From Semisulcospira habei (taxonomy: Eukaryota > Mollusca > Gastropoda > Semisulcospiridae): a stretch of DNA of 64,000 nt. Shown one piece after another: positions 10,563-21,214 of this stretch (position 1 is its first letter; every line of letters begins with the position of its first letter). The notes under the pieces are model-generated. The model had not been told where the DNA came from, did not search any database, and saw nothing but the letters and a program-made list of their open reading frames with translations. Location: contig BTPG01000003.1 of the NCBI GenBank assembly GCA_036245525.1, positions 187,155,033 to 187,219,032 of the forward strand, given 5' to 3'. Position numbers and translations under genes: made by a program.

Positions 10563-10998
10563 TCAGTGACAGAAACACGCGCCCATACAACGCAAAAATC
10601 TCCTTGTCATAAAAAAAACGTGTTTTTCCCTTTCTTTGGCGGTAACGCCGTACCGAATGTACTTTCTACAGCTTGAATGTAACACCTAACACGCAAAAGT
10701 AAATATTATTCAGTTTGTACTGATGAAAAGAAAACATGCAGTGAGCAGAATGTCGCCAGGATTTGCTAAGATGGACAGAACAGACAACGTAAAACAATGA
10801 ACATGACACATTCAAGAAGTTTATGTAAGGGAGACAACAAGTGACCAAGCAACTTGTTGAGGCCGATCCGGTGGATGAATACAGTCCCTTTTATCAATGG
10901 CTTTGACACTTTAACTTTACACCCGTGCAACAACTGCTTGGATGAAATAAACATCATAGATTTATAAGAAGCTGATACATGCAGATCATGTGAATTCC
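10561..10998. other. Stretch without recognised gene
   Basis: I see no gene, RNA or repeat here. Confidence 0.4.
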
Positions 10999-11209
10999 TT
11001 AACTCATTCAGCCCGGCGCACGTATTTCCCAAATTTTGGAGGCGTCATCTAACGACTATGCACCTGTTGCAGGAGATGGATCGACCATGATAATTCAAGG
11101 ATAGTGCCAGATTACCTTGGCGCCGAGAGGCGCCAAGCTAATCTGGCACTACCCTTGAATTATCATGGTCGACCCATCTGCTGTAGTGCGTCAGGGCTGA
11201 ATGGGTTAA
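10999..11209. mobile_element. MITE1a element, best-preserved copy
   Basis: 211 bp from TTAACTCATTCAGCCC to GGGCTGAATGGGTTAA. It shows the full plan: a terminal inverted repeat of about 22 bp, a unique left part with CCCAAATTTTGGAGGCG, and a hairpin of about 45-bp arms with a 4-base loop. Useful as the family reference. Confidence 0.92.
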
Positions 11210-11526
11210 CACCGAATATTGATAGCGTCTAATAACTTGATACTAATCCAGCGTACTGTTCGGCCCATCAACATAACTCGAAAACACTTTTGCGTCAGTC
11301 ACGCTTTCCAATCGCCGTACTAGGACACAGATACTGCTTCCAAAAACAAAAACAAAAAAAAAAGAGTAAAAGTCCTTTTCTTATTTTGACAACGATTAGA
11401 CATCCGGGCCCAAAAAATTCAAAGGTAACTTCAGCTGAAATTAACTGATAATAAACCATTGACTGACTCGGACAAAAAAAAAGTCACGTGCAGAAAGTTT
11501 TATTCTAGTCATCATTATCCCCGGCC

Positions 11527-11735
11527 TTAACTGCTGAGAAAAACTGAAAACCACACAGCTGCAAGCGGTATAGATCCTCATGAGCCTCCGCAGTCGCGGG
11601 GACTCATGAGGATCTATGCCTCCTGCTGAAGCCACTTTGTACTCCATGTTCTTTTAGATCAGATCTCTGACGTTGAATTCACAGTGATTTCAAGAACCGT
11701 AACCAATCTGAGTCCATTGGCAGTGAAAGGATTAA
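11527..11735. mobile_element. MITE3 element, complete copy
   Basis: 209 bp between TTAACTGCTGAG and CAGTGAAAGGATTAA. The hairpin at 11558-11628 has the family core CCTCATGAGCC. The right part contains the single-copy version of the sequence amplified at 6743-7014. Confidence 0.85.
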
Positions 11736-12582
11736 ATAATTTCCCGCTCTTACTGCCGCTGCAACAGGCCAAAGTGACCCTCGGGCCACATTGACCCGGA
11801 AACACTTCAGCGTGTACATTGAAATGACCTCACGTTGATCTGACTTGGGACTCTGGAATTTTACACACTTTTTCAACAGTTTGGTACTGATTACTCTCAT
11901 ACCAACGAAACAGTAATCCAGACAAAAACAAACGCGTGAAAGAAGCAAAGAAAATCCCAAGAAACAAAGAAATACGCTTAGAAAGAACAGTTACAAAGTA
12001 GTTGTGTAGTAATTGCCCTATCTAAGCGTGCTTCCTTGTTTGTTAGGATTTTTGTGTTTTTGATTTTTTTTTGTTTAAATGTTTGTTTTGTTTTTGTTTT
12101 GTTTGTTTGTTTGTTGTTTTTCGGTGTTCTTTTTTTTTTTCCCCTTTCTTTCTTTTTTTCACACATGAATGCGAAGTCTGTTCCAAGAGTTGTCTGTTCC
12201 AAGAGTTGTCTCCCTTCGGCCGAGCTGCGCGCGCCGTCTGCCTCGCCTCAACTGTCCAATAATTTCACAGAGTGCATTGCAGGCTCGAAGTTTGTCCCAC
12301 ATAAAAAGAAACATAGGAGAAACATAGGAGAGTGGTAGAAACCCATGTTTTATAGGAGGAGAATAATTACATCACATTAATTTCGACTGTGAAATCCTTC
12401 TTTTGGTGAAATGAAACTGAAACTGGTTTCATTAACCAGAAAAAAAGATCGCAGATCGAAAACGTTATTTTTTCCTCTCTTATAAAGAAAATGGATCCTC
12501 TAATCTTTTAAGTTTCTTTTTCGCGAAGCCCTTGCGGTATTTTTTTTTTTTTTTTTTTTCACGTAATTTGAGTTCAGTGATG
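11736..12582. other. Stretch without recognised gene
   Basis: Contains T-rich tracts (about 12055-12160 and 12541-12560) that create low-complexity ORFs. TCTAAGCGTGCTTCCTTG near 12021 is a further relative of the dispersed repeat at 1.4 and 22.8 kb. Confidence 0.45.
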
Positions 12583-12663
12583 TTAATTGTTTCGAGACAA
12601 GCCGATTACGGAGACGCGGCAAGATGCCGTGTCTCCGTAGTCGGCACGTCTCGAAACATTTAA
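12583..12663. mobile_element. MITE9, TTAA-flanked hairpin
   Basis: Arms start TTGTTTCGAGAC and end GTCTCGAAACAT, with inner GGAGACGCGGC opposite GCCGTGTCTCC. TTAA lies at both borders. Only copy seen here. Confidence 0.7.
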
Positions 12664-12779
12664 CTCATGCATTCCCGACACAAGGAAACGGACAGTTCAA
12701 CAGTTCGATGGTGCCAAAATACCATGGCGCTAACAGATACAGTTATATTCTAGCACCACCCTTGAACTAACATTGTTAA
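12660..12779. mobile_element. Decayed MITE1 copy sharing a TTAA with MITE9
   Basis: Begins at the TTAA that closes MITE9 (CTCATGCATTC) and ends at TTAA 12776-12779. One arm is poor; CACCACCCTTGAACTA on the right is typical of MITE1b. Confidence 0.55.
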
Positions 12780-12829
12780 GACCCTTCTTCGCCGCCCTGC
12801 CTTCCCCTTCGTAGTGGCGAAAGACGTGT

Positions 12830-13258
12830 TGCCAAAACGTTAAATGTTTTTAAACTCACATGTTTGATCTCAGAGGCGCTAGAAAGATCTGGAACCACTT
12901 TGAACTCATTCAAGGGGCCTCGCACCAATAGCGTTGTCCGTGGCCCAAAACGTTTAACGTTTTTGAACTAACTTGCTCGATCTCAGAGGCGCTAGAAAGA
13001 TCTGAAATCACTTTTATTCAAGTTCACACAAGGCGCCTCGCATCAACAGCTGCGAAAGTGTCGTATAGAGTTGTCCGTGGCCCAAAACGTTTAACGTTTT
13101 TGAACTAATATGTTCGATTTTAGAGGCGCTAGAAAGATCTGGAACCACCATGAATTCTTTCAAGGCGCCTCGCACCATTAGCTGCGAAAGTGTCGTATAG
13201 CGTTGCCGACGGCAACGTTATACGACACTTCCGCAGCTATTGATGCGGGGCGCCTTAA
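12830..13258. repeat. Three-unit tandem repeat ending in a palindrome
   Basis: Units share AAACGTT.AA.GTTTTT and AGAGGCGCTAGAAAGATCTG (at 12872, 12984 and 13122) and are about 112 and 138 bp apart. The last unit runs into a 91-bp palindrome at 13164-13254 (GGCGCC ends, loop near GACG), closed by TTAA. Confidence 0.8.
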
Positions 13259-13371
13259 ATGAGTCAAACTGTCCTGACCGATCTCTCCCCCACACGTACG
13301 TGTAGTCTTCAAAGGACATGTCCCAAATTTGAATTTCTGTCGGTCTCACGGCTCAGCGTGATCTAGCGAAT

Positions 13372-14635
13372 TTACGTCTGTATAGGGGGAAGCACCGCGT
13401 TGGGATTCAAGTTCTTGGACGCCTGCATAGCCTTCTCTGGTGACCCCCTGCTGCCCCTGCTCATCCACGTGTTTTCTTTCACCATCTGCATTGTCACTGT
13501 CTGCGCCTCGCGTGCTAACCCGCGCATGGGCGGACCTACGATGGAGCGCCGTAACCGGGGCTGTGGCGGTGGCGTTGGTGTGCGTGGAGTTTCGGGTCTC
13601 TCCTCTTCTTCCTCTTCCGGTTTAGGTTTGGGCACGATGTCTTCGATGGCGTCTTTGTTGCGGACGACAGTTTCGGCGTATCTGGAAGGAAAAAATAGAC
13701 TTTATCTGAGTCAATGTCTGCTTGAATTCATTTGACGACAATCGAACCCTCTTTGTTACAAATTTTGCATTAGATTCCAGACTTTATGTTTCGGCAAAGG
13801 ATTTCGGAAGAAATTCTCGTCAGATGTACACAATATACACCAGTCGGACATATATGTCAGTCTCATGATAAAGTTGCTTGTAACTGGTAAGAAGACGAAA
13901 TGGTTTGTCATGTGGAGCTTCAAAATGAAAAGAAGGGGAAGAAGAAAAAAAGACAGCCACATCAGAACAAACCACCAACCAGGCAGCCAGCTGAGCTAGA
14001 TAGGTAACCAGCCAACCAACCAACCAAAAAGCAAACTAACAAATCAGCCAACCAGCCAACCTTTAAACAAACCGCAACGAACCAACGAAGCAAATATAGA
14101 CAACAGTAAGGTTTCGTTTGCAACGAATGACTAACGACACAGAACGTTAGCAAAATCACGGCTGATAACCAGCTTGTACCGATACGCACTGACAGCACGG
14201 CTCCAAACATCTCCAAGAGGCATAGATTCTCATGAGCCGGACGGCTCATGAGGATCTATGCCTCTTGGAGATGTTTGGAGTGTTGTCAGTCTACGCCTTG
14301 ATTGCGCTCTCGTTCGTTGTCCGTAGTCGTTCGTTGCAAACGAAACCTCGGTAATGTCTTCTGCTTACTGGTCTCGACTGGTCTTGACCAGTTTGGCGGC
14401 CTTGCGCTTGCGGATGTTTTCCGGGTCAATGTCATGGAGCATGCGCCGTATCTCGTGCCTGAGCGCGTGCAGGGAGTAGTTGTCATTGAGGGCCGCCTGG
14501 TAGTCATCGCGCTTACGGATCGGATGGCGTCGGGTCACCACCAGCTTGTAAGCCTTTAGTCGCTTCTGGCGCTGGTGGGGAAAAAATGTCTGTCAATTAA
14601 TCCAAGTCATCTACACATTGTCTGTTCTCAGACAA

Positions 14636-14718
<83 letters not shown>

Positions 14719-15147
14719 CCATTCAGTCCACACGCGCTACAGCAGGATATGGATAACATTGACAATTCAAGGGTAGTGACATATTAGCATGGCGCCGATA
14801 GTCGCCAAGCTAATCTGCCACTACCCTTGTATTATTATGGTTATCCATCTCCTGAAACTGGCACATAGTCGTTAGGTGACACCTTAAATGGGTTAAAAAG
14901 TTAACATTATACCACCTCTAATAAGTCCTTCCTTGACTGTTCCAGGAGCAAGGAGTTCCTGGCTTTTTTCCGGCGCAATTGGGCTTGCCGCACGGCGCTA
15001 AGGCGATCCTCTAAGAAGTTGCGGGCCTTGATTCTCCGGAAGGACTGGTTGGAGAAGTTGTTGAGTTTCATGTAGCGGGAGTTCTTGGAGAAGCCCTGAT
15101 CCTGGTCCGTCACCGCGGGGTTCCACACTTGAGGCATCCTGCTTGAA
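13372..15147 (-). CDS. Three-exon gene, protein of unknown function (~244 aa)
   Basis: I reconstruct a spliced gene on the minus strand: exon 1 at 15147-14916, exon 2 at 14571-14369, exon 3 at 13681-13372 (stop TAA 13374-13372). Acceptors follow pyrimidine tracts (TTTTTTTTCCAG, TTTTTTCCCCACCAG, TTTTCCTTCCAG). Donors are GAG|GTGGTA and CCA|GTAAGC. The phases agree: exon 1 ends in phase 0, and exon 2 ends two bases into a codon that exon 3 completes as CAA (Gln). The first ATG in exon 1 gives MPQVWNPAVTDQD; an upstream exon remains possible because exon 1 is open for three codons before it. The protein is basic and probably helical in its first 140 residues (many K/R, with a QLRRKKARNSLLLEQ segment). 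An acidic and proline-rich linker follows (EEEEEERPETPRTPTPPP), and then a basic tail ending NPNAVLPPIQT. No signal peptide, membrane span or known domain was recognised, so I assign no function. Both introns carry MITEs. Confidence 0.75.
14109..14348. repeat. 240-bp intronic foldback containing a MITE3 core
   Basis: The left arm starts AGGTTTCGTTTGCAACGA and the right arm ends TCGTTGCAAACGAAACCT. The innermost 80 bp (14201-14280) are a near-perfect MITE3-type hairpin (CCAAGAGGCATAGATTCT, CTCATGAGCCG). The right arm ends about 20 bases from the donor of exon 2 of the gene at 13372-15147. Confidence 0.85.
14639..14717. repeat. (TAA)n microsatellite
   Basis: About 26 uninterrupted AAT/TAA triplets in the first intron of the minus-strand gene, directly abutting a MITE1a. 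Confidence 0.95.
14714..14896. mobile_element. MITE1a in intron 1
   Basis: Starts within the microsatellite at ATAACCCATTCAG and ends ATGGGTTAA. The hairpin is imperfect (ATTAGCATGGCGCC against CGCCAAGCTAAT). It lies just downstream of the exon 1 donor at 14915. Confidence 0.75.
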
Positions 15148-15396
15148 CTGGAAAAAAAAAAGTTTATCATTACTATAGATTTGTTCGTACGTTGCCTATA
15201 ACCCCGGCATTCACTGCCAGAACACACCACAACCACCACCACCACCACCATCCGCTACTTCCCCACTCACACCCACAAACTACTTATCCAAGACCCGGAG
15301 GTAAAAAAAAAAAATGATAAGTCCTACGTTTGTCAAAAAAAAAAAAAAAAAAAAAAAACCGCACGAACTTCACAATTTCAGTCGATTCAGCCATGT

Positions 15397-15612
15397 GGTT
15401 GGTTAGTGAGTTCTGGGTTTAAAGTCAGCGGCACGAGAGTGATAACGGACGGCCCTACAGGGGCGGGTTATGGGGGACAGGGGCAGCTCTTGATTGTTGA
15501 ATACGACCCAGACACTCATCAATTCAGGCGCACTGCCAATGTGCCACTTTGATATACCAGGACCTTTCAACGGACATGCTACTGGGCAAGCCAGTCTTTT
15601 TTACCTGTAGAC
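15397..15612 (-). mobile_element. tRNA-type SINE, 5'-truncated copy
   Basis: Same family as 23473-23781 in the opposite orientation. It retains the body (GACCTTTCAACGGACATGCT in plus reading) and the tail ending in a complement of CACTAACCAAC. The tRNA-like head is missing. Confidence 0.75.
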
Positions 15613-15616
15613 AAGC

Positions 15617-15665
15617 CAGGTGGGGGTGTGGGGAGGGGTGTGGGGAGGGGGGTGGGGAGGGGGTC
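15617..15665. repeat. G-rich GGGGTGTGGGGAGG repeat
   Basis: Short G-rich imperfect tandem repeat directly at the broken end of the SINE. G-quadruplex formation is plausible. Confidence 0.7.
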
Positions 15666-15692
15666 ATAAGAGTTTCACAGCAAGCAAAAAGA

Positions 15693-15769
15693 CCCTCGGG
15701 CCGACGTGGTCCGCATTGGGCCCGCGCACAGCCGTGCGCGGACGCACTGCGGCCCAAGGCGCCCGAAGA
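15693..15769. mobile_element. GC-rich hairpin family, copy 1
   Basis: Imperfect palindrome with outer CTCGGGCCGACG and GCGCCCGAAG and inner GGGCCCGCGCAC against GTGCGCGGAC. A related copy is at 22467-22546, preceded by similar words, so this is a dispersed element and not a chance structure. Confidence 0.65.
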
Positions 15770-15994
15770 CCTCTCCTAACTGGTTTATTCCTCTTAAGTT
15801 CTGGCGAGGAGTGGCCTCGATCCCTTTCATCCCTAGCTGTTGCGGCGACGCAAAATACGGCCAATGCATGTTTGGCATGCACGCTTGGAAAAGTACTGTG
15901 AACACGTAACACGCACGAGCATGCACGCTTCGTCTGCGTTACCTGAGTCATTAGCGTTAATCCGCGATTACAGCAGGTGAACGAGCTTTCCGCA

Positions 15995-16170
15995 ATAACC
16001 CGTTCACTCCTGATGAAAATTGAACATCACCATTACCCAACTGCAAGAGGTATAGATCCTCATGAGCCCCCGCATTTGCGGGGGCTCATGAGGATCTATG
16101 TCTCTTGCTGACACCACTTTGTATCCATGTTCTTTGGACGGCTGGCATGCGCCCTTTGGCGTTCAATTAA
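15995..16170. mobile_element. MITE3 element, followed by MITE1b
   Basis: Left end ATAACCCGTTCACTCC, hairpin at 16040-16111 with perfect arms near the loop (CATGAGCCCCCGC/GCGGGGGCTCATG). Its right TTAA (16167-16170) is also the left TTAA of the next MITE1b. Confidence 0.8.
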
Positions 16171-16358
16171 CTCATTCTACCACAAAAAGGAAATCCCCAA
16201 ATTTTGCCGTTGTCCTCTGACACAGGTCGACCATGATAGTTCAAGGGAGATGCCAGAATAGCTTGGCGCCCATAGGCGCCAAGCTATTCTGGCATCACCC
16301 TTGAACTATCATGACGATCCTTATCTTGCTGTGGTGTGTCTGGGGTAGAATGAGTTAA
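16167..16358. mobile_element. MITE1b element
   Basis: From TTAACTCATTCTACC to GGTAGAATGAGTTAA. The arms contain ATGCCAG and CTGGCAT, a mirrored change from GTGCCAG/CTGGCAC. Confidence 0.9.
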
Positions 16359-16845
16359 GGAAGAGTCCAGGCACATAATCTGCGTCCACTTACTGGTACT
16401 GAAGGGTATAAATCTATCGTGCTTTAAATAGGGCTCCATGATTAACGATGCTATTTTGGGTCGATTACATGTGATTAGGTTATTCCGACGCAGGTCGGTT
16501 TTATGCCGTTCCTTGGTCTAAGCAGACAACAGGAAAGGGGGGTGGGGGGGGGGAATGAAGGTCATCTAATCTAATATATTTTTCAAAAAGTCTCATCCAC
16601 GAGAGAAAACAAAACTCGTGACAGAATGAAGAATATGGCTAACTCAATGGCGGAGTGCCGCATATGGAAATATGCGTAAAATATGCGTAAAATATACGGT
16701 AAATATGCCGCAATACGGCAAATGAAATCAGAGTTCGAGGCACGCCGCAAAAAAAATTTGTGCATATGATTATCTCGAGCGCTTGACATCATCTGCTGGG
16801 AACTTGCAGGACTCGCGACAAGAATCTCTACCCACAGCCAGCAAG

Positions 16846-17012
16846 TTAACTCATTCTACCCCAACACGGAAATCCCCAAATTTTGCCGTTGTTCTCTGAA
16901 GACTGCATTGCAGTGCAGGACACAGATCGAGCCAAGCTATTGTGGCATCACCCTTGAACTATCATGGTCGATCCTTATCTTGCTGTGGTGTGTCTGGGGT
17001 AGAATGAGTTAA
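16846..17012. mobile_element. MITE1b with one arm deleted
   Basis: Same ends as the 16167 copy, but most of the left arm and the loop are missing: CACAGATCGAG joins directly to CCAAGCTATTGTGGC. It is an internal deletion derivative of the same subfamily. Confidence 0.85.
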
Positions 17013-17071
17013 AGAATAAATGTGATAACGGTGTGTCGCAACATTGGTACCTTATACAACTTTGACCTTTA

Positions 17072-17080
17072 ACACACACA

Positions 17081-17131
<51 letters not shown>

Positions 17132-17136
17132 GCACG

Positions 17137-17173
<37 letters not shown>

Positions 17174-17186
17174 GCGCGCGCATCAT
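17072..17186. repeat. (CA)n/(CG) microsatellite
   Basis: Long (CA)n run with CACG and GCGCGC interruptions. Confidence 0.95.
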
Positions 17187-18015
17187 AAAGTTTAAATTAT
17201 TGAACTTGTAATAAGAAAATTTGTGTCTCTAATCTAAAAACAAGCACTTGTGGTTGGAAATCGAGAATACAAAAACATAACAAGGATACAAGTACATCTA
17301 TTGTCTTTCAAGCGAAAGAACAAATTAGCACACTAAGCAAGTTCACGGATCAATAAAACTCTTATTGCAAAGTACGTTCATAAGTATAACCTGTTGAGCC
17401 ACACTTGTTACTTTTTTTCTTTTTTCTTCTTTTTTGTTTATTGCATTTTTGTCATACAACGGGCTTTCAAAGACATTTTTTCTACATTTTATTGAACCAC
17501 TAAATTCCCCCCAACCACCCACCCACTCCCACACCCAACCTCCACCCCTATCTCCTGCCCCAGCACCCTACCCCTGCCTCCATCTTATTACAATCAAACA
17601 TGCACGCATGCTATTTATAGCTCTTTAAAAGTTGCCTTAGGAAAACGCGTAACAAGGTATAGTGAGCTACTAATTCCGTATGTGTGTTTCACGTCTTTCA
17701 ACGGAAGTGGCATAGAAACCGGGTGTATACTTTGCCCACCCCAACCCCATACTGATATGTTTCCTTTCGGGGGTGGGGGGGAGGCAGAGTGTTGTCGCAT
17801 GTTGGACTGTGGGCATTAACCACCCCCACCCCCACCCCCCACCCCCCACCCCCACCCTCTCCTTCCCCTTCCGCCTACCCCGCACCGCCACCCCCTGTTG
17901 TTGTTTTTGTAGGTTGGAAAGTAATAAGATATGCAAGCTTGGTCTCTCTCTATCTCCCTCCCCCCCCCCCCCCACCATCATGAGAGACATCTTCATATGC
18001 TACTGAACGGGTCAG
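17187..18015. other. Stretch without recognised gene
   Basis: C-rich tracts at 17505-17580, 17820-17900 and 17957-17973 produce proline or glycine ORFs. The part at 17261-17336 recurs at 18477-18549 (GCGAAAGAACAAATTAGCAC), so a short direct repeat pair brackets the region. Confidence 0.45.
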
Positions 18016-18217
18016 TTAACCCTTTGCGTGTCGGTGGCGGGTTTTGTCGCGATGATTGCCTTGCCAAGGGACGTATTTGACCTTGCCTTGCCAAGGGACG
18101 TATTTGACCTTGCCTTGCCAAGGGACGTATTTGACCTTGCCTCGCCAAGGGACGTATTTGACCTTGCCTTGCCAAGGGACGTATTTGACCTTGCCTTGCC
18201 AAGGGACGTATTTGCCC
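18016..18217. repeat. 27-bp minisatellite grown from a MITE2 arm
   Basis: 18016-18055 is the left half of a MITE2 (TTAACCCTTTGCGTGTCG, then GTCGCGATGATTG). At what should be the loop it turns into six tandem 27-bp units at 18056-18217 containing GCCAAGGGACGTATTTG. The period is a multiple of three, giving a nine-residue repeating ORF that is likely meaningless. Confidence 0.9.
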
Positions 18218-18583
18218 AGTTTTCAAGTACATTGTAGTCTTTATGGGGACCTAATTAGCATGCCTGTATGACTAATTCCGTTGAGTGGAAAAATTTCTCT
18301 GTTGGCCAATAAAATGTACTCGTTCTAGCAGAAAGAAAATGCCACTGCCAAAAGTGTGGTGTGCGATAAACAAAACAAAAAACAAAACAAAGCAAACAAA
18401 GAACCAACAACGAAGTAACAAATGTGTCCTAGCGGGCAATGCACTAGTAGTTGTAGCAGAAAGGGGGCAAACCTAATTGAGAATACAACACATGACAAGG
18501 GTACAAGTACCTCTATTGACTTTGAAGCGAAAGAACAAATTAGCACACTGCTTTTTCTTCTTTTTTTTTTAAAGAAGAAATAC

Positions 18584-18706
18584 TTAACTCATTCAGCCCG
18601 ACGGCCGTATTTCCCAAATTTTGGAGGCGTCATCTAATGAATATGCACCAGTTACAGGAGATAGATCGACCATGATAATTCAAGGGCAGTGAAAGATTAG
18701 CTTGAC
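18584..18706. mobile_element. MITE1a, truncated after the left arm
   Basis: Left end TTAACTCATTCAGCCCG, with CCCAAATTTTGGAGGCG and the start of the hairpin (GATAATTCAAGGGCAGTG). The copy stops within the arm. Confidence 0.75.
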
Positions 18707-18810
18707 AGCCGACACCAAACAGGTGAACACACTGAATGACAGGATCGAAATCCCCAAATCTGGAAGTTGTTCTTTAATTTTGAACGACCAGCTCCAAGAA
18801 ATACAGGGTT

Positions 18811-19126
18811 AATATCTCGCAAATATCCTCTTTATAATTGTGTGTGTGTCTTACAATAATAATGGACAAAAGGGGTTTACCCGTTACTCTTATATCTCGC
18901 AAATATCCTCTTTATAATTGTGTGTGTCTTACAATAATAATGGACAAAAGGGGTTTACCCGTTACTCTTATATCTCGCAAATATCCTCTTTATAATTGTG
19001 TGTGTCTTACAATAATAATGGACAAAAGGGGTTTACCCGTTACTCTTATATCTCGCAAATATCCTCTTTATAATTGTGTGTGTGTCTTACAATAATAATG
19101 GACAAAAGGGGTTTACCCGTTACTTT
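18811..19126. repeat. 78-bp tandem repeat, four units
   Basis: Units start TATCTCGCAAATATCC and end GGGTTTACCCGTTACT, and are nearly identical apart from two extra GT bases in the first and last. 78 is divisible by three, so an 85-codon ORF results; I do not believe it is a gene. Confidence 0.95.
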
Positions 19127-19903
19127 ACATATAAAGTGTGAACGTCGTAACATTAAAGATTAATTCTGCTTTTCTTCTTCTTTGTACGCAGAAGAGTTCG
19201 CCCCTCACATCCTGCAGGTCACATTACATATTCATTAATAAGGTAGGTGAGGCAGCGCAAAGACCGGTGGGTTTTTTTGTTGTTGTTTGTTTTGTTTTTT
19301 AAATCTTCTGCCTTCTTTGGTATTTGTAAAGAGGCAGTATGTTGGAATTTTTATAAATATCTTGATAAATGAGTAGGGACATGTTTGGTGCTTTGATTCA
19401 TACCAGCCCTATCTTAACCAGCGGACTCTTTTTGGCCTAGTTGCCAAGCGGATGGTGATTTGAGGTGTGTACCAGTTTTGGCTGCGCTTGGATGTACTAT
19501 GAGGGTAGGTACAGAATCATGCTGACAGCGGCCAAGAAATGAGATGGGTGCTGTCCTTATTTTTTATTATTTTATTTTGTGCCTGGCAAATGTGCAGCAA
19601 GTGGGCGGTAGTGTTGCTTAGGGGATCAGTTGAAAAATTAGGGGATGACTGGGACAGACTAAGGATAATGTATTTTAACAGATGGGACTGCAGGGGAGGC
19701 CCACTGTATGCTTGGTCCTGCAGGGGTAATAGAAAACATCTGTCATGTGTGCCTACTCACACGGAATGTGAAAAGAAGGCTAGAACGTTTAAATGAAGGC
19801 AGGACAACACTGAGTACCCGTTGTTACCCGCAAATTTTAACACACCACGGCACTCATGGAGCAGATCGCTTTAAATACATATTGTTCAATACAGTTCATG
19901 AAG
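19127..19903. other. Stretch without recognised gene
   Basis: T-rich patches and a diverged direct repeat with 21370-21530 (GGCCAGACAACA near 21484, GGCAGGACAACA near 19798, each followed by bases ending in CAAATTTTA-like words). Probably an old dispersed element; no coding potential seen. Confidence 0.35.
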
Positions 19904-20030
19904 CAGATCGACCGTGAGAGTTCAAGGGCGGTGCCAGAATAGCTTGGCGCCTAACGGCGCCAAGCTATTCTGGCACCACCCTTGAACTGTCATGGTCGAA
20001 TTATGTCTTTGTAGTGTGTCAGGGTTGGTC
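19904..20030. mobile_element. MITE1b hairpin
   Basis: Perfect inner arms AGAATAGCTTGGCGCC/GGCGCCAAGCTATTCT with loop TAACG. The terminal TTAA sites are not preserved. Confidence 0.8.
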
Positions 20031-20651
20031 CAGTGTTCAAAGATCGTTCTTTCGGCCCAAGGCTAAGTCATATAGCGGTCAATCCGCGTGTCACAAAGAA
20101 TCAGTGAACCCTTGCTTGACTCACGTGCTGCAATCCCCCTTTTATCCTTTTACCCGCTCACGGCTGAGGTGAGAAATGACTCGGCCAAGGTATCTCAAGA
20201 GTAGTGCTTGACTTGACTAGCTTGGCGCGATATTACAGTGAACCTCGGATATATCAAATTACCAGAAGACCCACTTCTTCTTCTTATATCAGAAGTGTGT
20301 TAATAAGCGAAGTAATTTACGCAGTAAGAGTGCTACCGGGACCTCTGGAAAAAAGCGTAATTTTATAGTGGACTTTTTGTTCCATCCGACTTTGTGATAA
20401 ACAAAGTGGACAGTATTGGGCTGCCATTCGACCATTACTGGTGGAAATTGGTTGAAATGTATGTGTAAAATAAAACAACAACACTATGACAAAACCAGCC
20501 GCAAACAACATCAACACCAACACAACTTCAACAATAACGACAATAACAAAAACGAAAACAAAAAAAAATCGCCGCTAACAGCATTTAAATTAAAACATCA
20601 GAAACGACAGCATAACCACAAGTTGTGCTGGACCAAAATTATAACGTAGGC

Positions 20652-20767
20652 TTAAGTTCAAGGGTGGTGCCAGAACAGCTTGGCGCCTACAGGCGCCAAG
20701 CTGTTCTGTCATCACCCTTGAACTATCATGGCCAGTCTTTCTCCTGAATTAGTCTTGTGTGGTTTTA
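20652..20767. mobile_element. MITE1b, short form
   Basis: TTAA at 20652 directly abuts the left arm and TTAA at 20764 closes the element. GAACAGC and GCTGTTC replace GAATAGC and GCTATTC on the two arms. Confidence 0.8.
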
Positions 20768-21036
20768 AGAGGGCATCTTCATTTTTTTTTTTAATTGACC
20801 TTACAGTACTGATGTGTGTTTACGTACCGTCTGTGTTACGTGCACGACGACAGAAAATGTGCAGGCAAGAATGATTTTTTTCCACTTCTAGTAAAGGCCT
20901 GTCCGTCTGCATGCAAGTCACAGCGACCTTGCCATTATCCGGAAGTTGTTGGCTTTGTGCAGCGCAATACTGGGGCACTCCATCACTGTCGAACATTACC
21001 AAGACACAATAAATAAACATCGATTGGTTGGTTTTT

Positions 21037-21070
21037 TGACTGACTGACTGACTGACTGACTGACTGACTG
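21037..21070. repeat. (GACT)n microsatellite
   Basis: About eight and a half GACT units. Confidence 0.95.
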
Positions 21071-21214
21071 TCTGAATGACTGATCGATTAAACTGAGTGA
21101 TTTGGGTGGTTATTTTGTTGCAAGAAACACAAACTATCACGCGGGGGGAAAAAAGATTATTTTCTAAACGGACCTACTCCAGGCAGTGGAGGAATAATAG
21201 TTCACAATATCTCC

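Noticed and set aside
10242..10676. 144-codon plus-strand ORF
   Set aside because: Most of it is the CA/CG-rich microsatellite.
15620..15951. ORFs rich in Arg/Gly/Pro around 15.6-15.9 kb
   Set aside because: They cross a G-rich repeat and the GC-rich hairpin, and the two strands mirror each other.
18028..18237. Repeat protein with a nine-residue period
   Set aside because: The 27-bp unit happens to be divisible by three; the array derives from a non-coding MITE arm.
18838..19095. 85-codon ORF with a 26-residue repeat
   Set aside because: It follows from the 78-bp tandem period; no codon bias or signals, and the flanks are non-coding.
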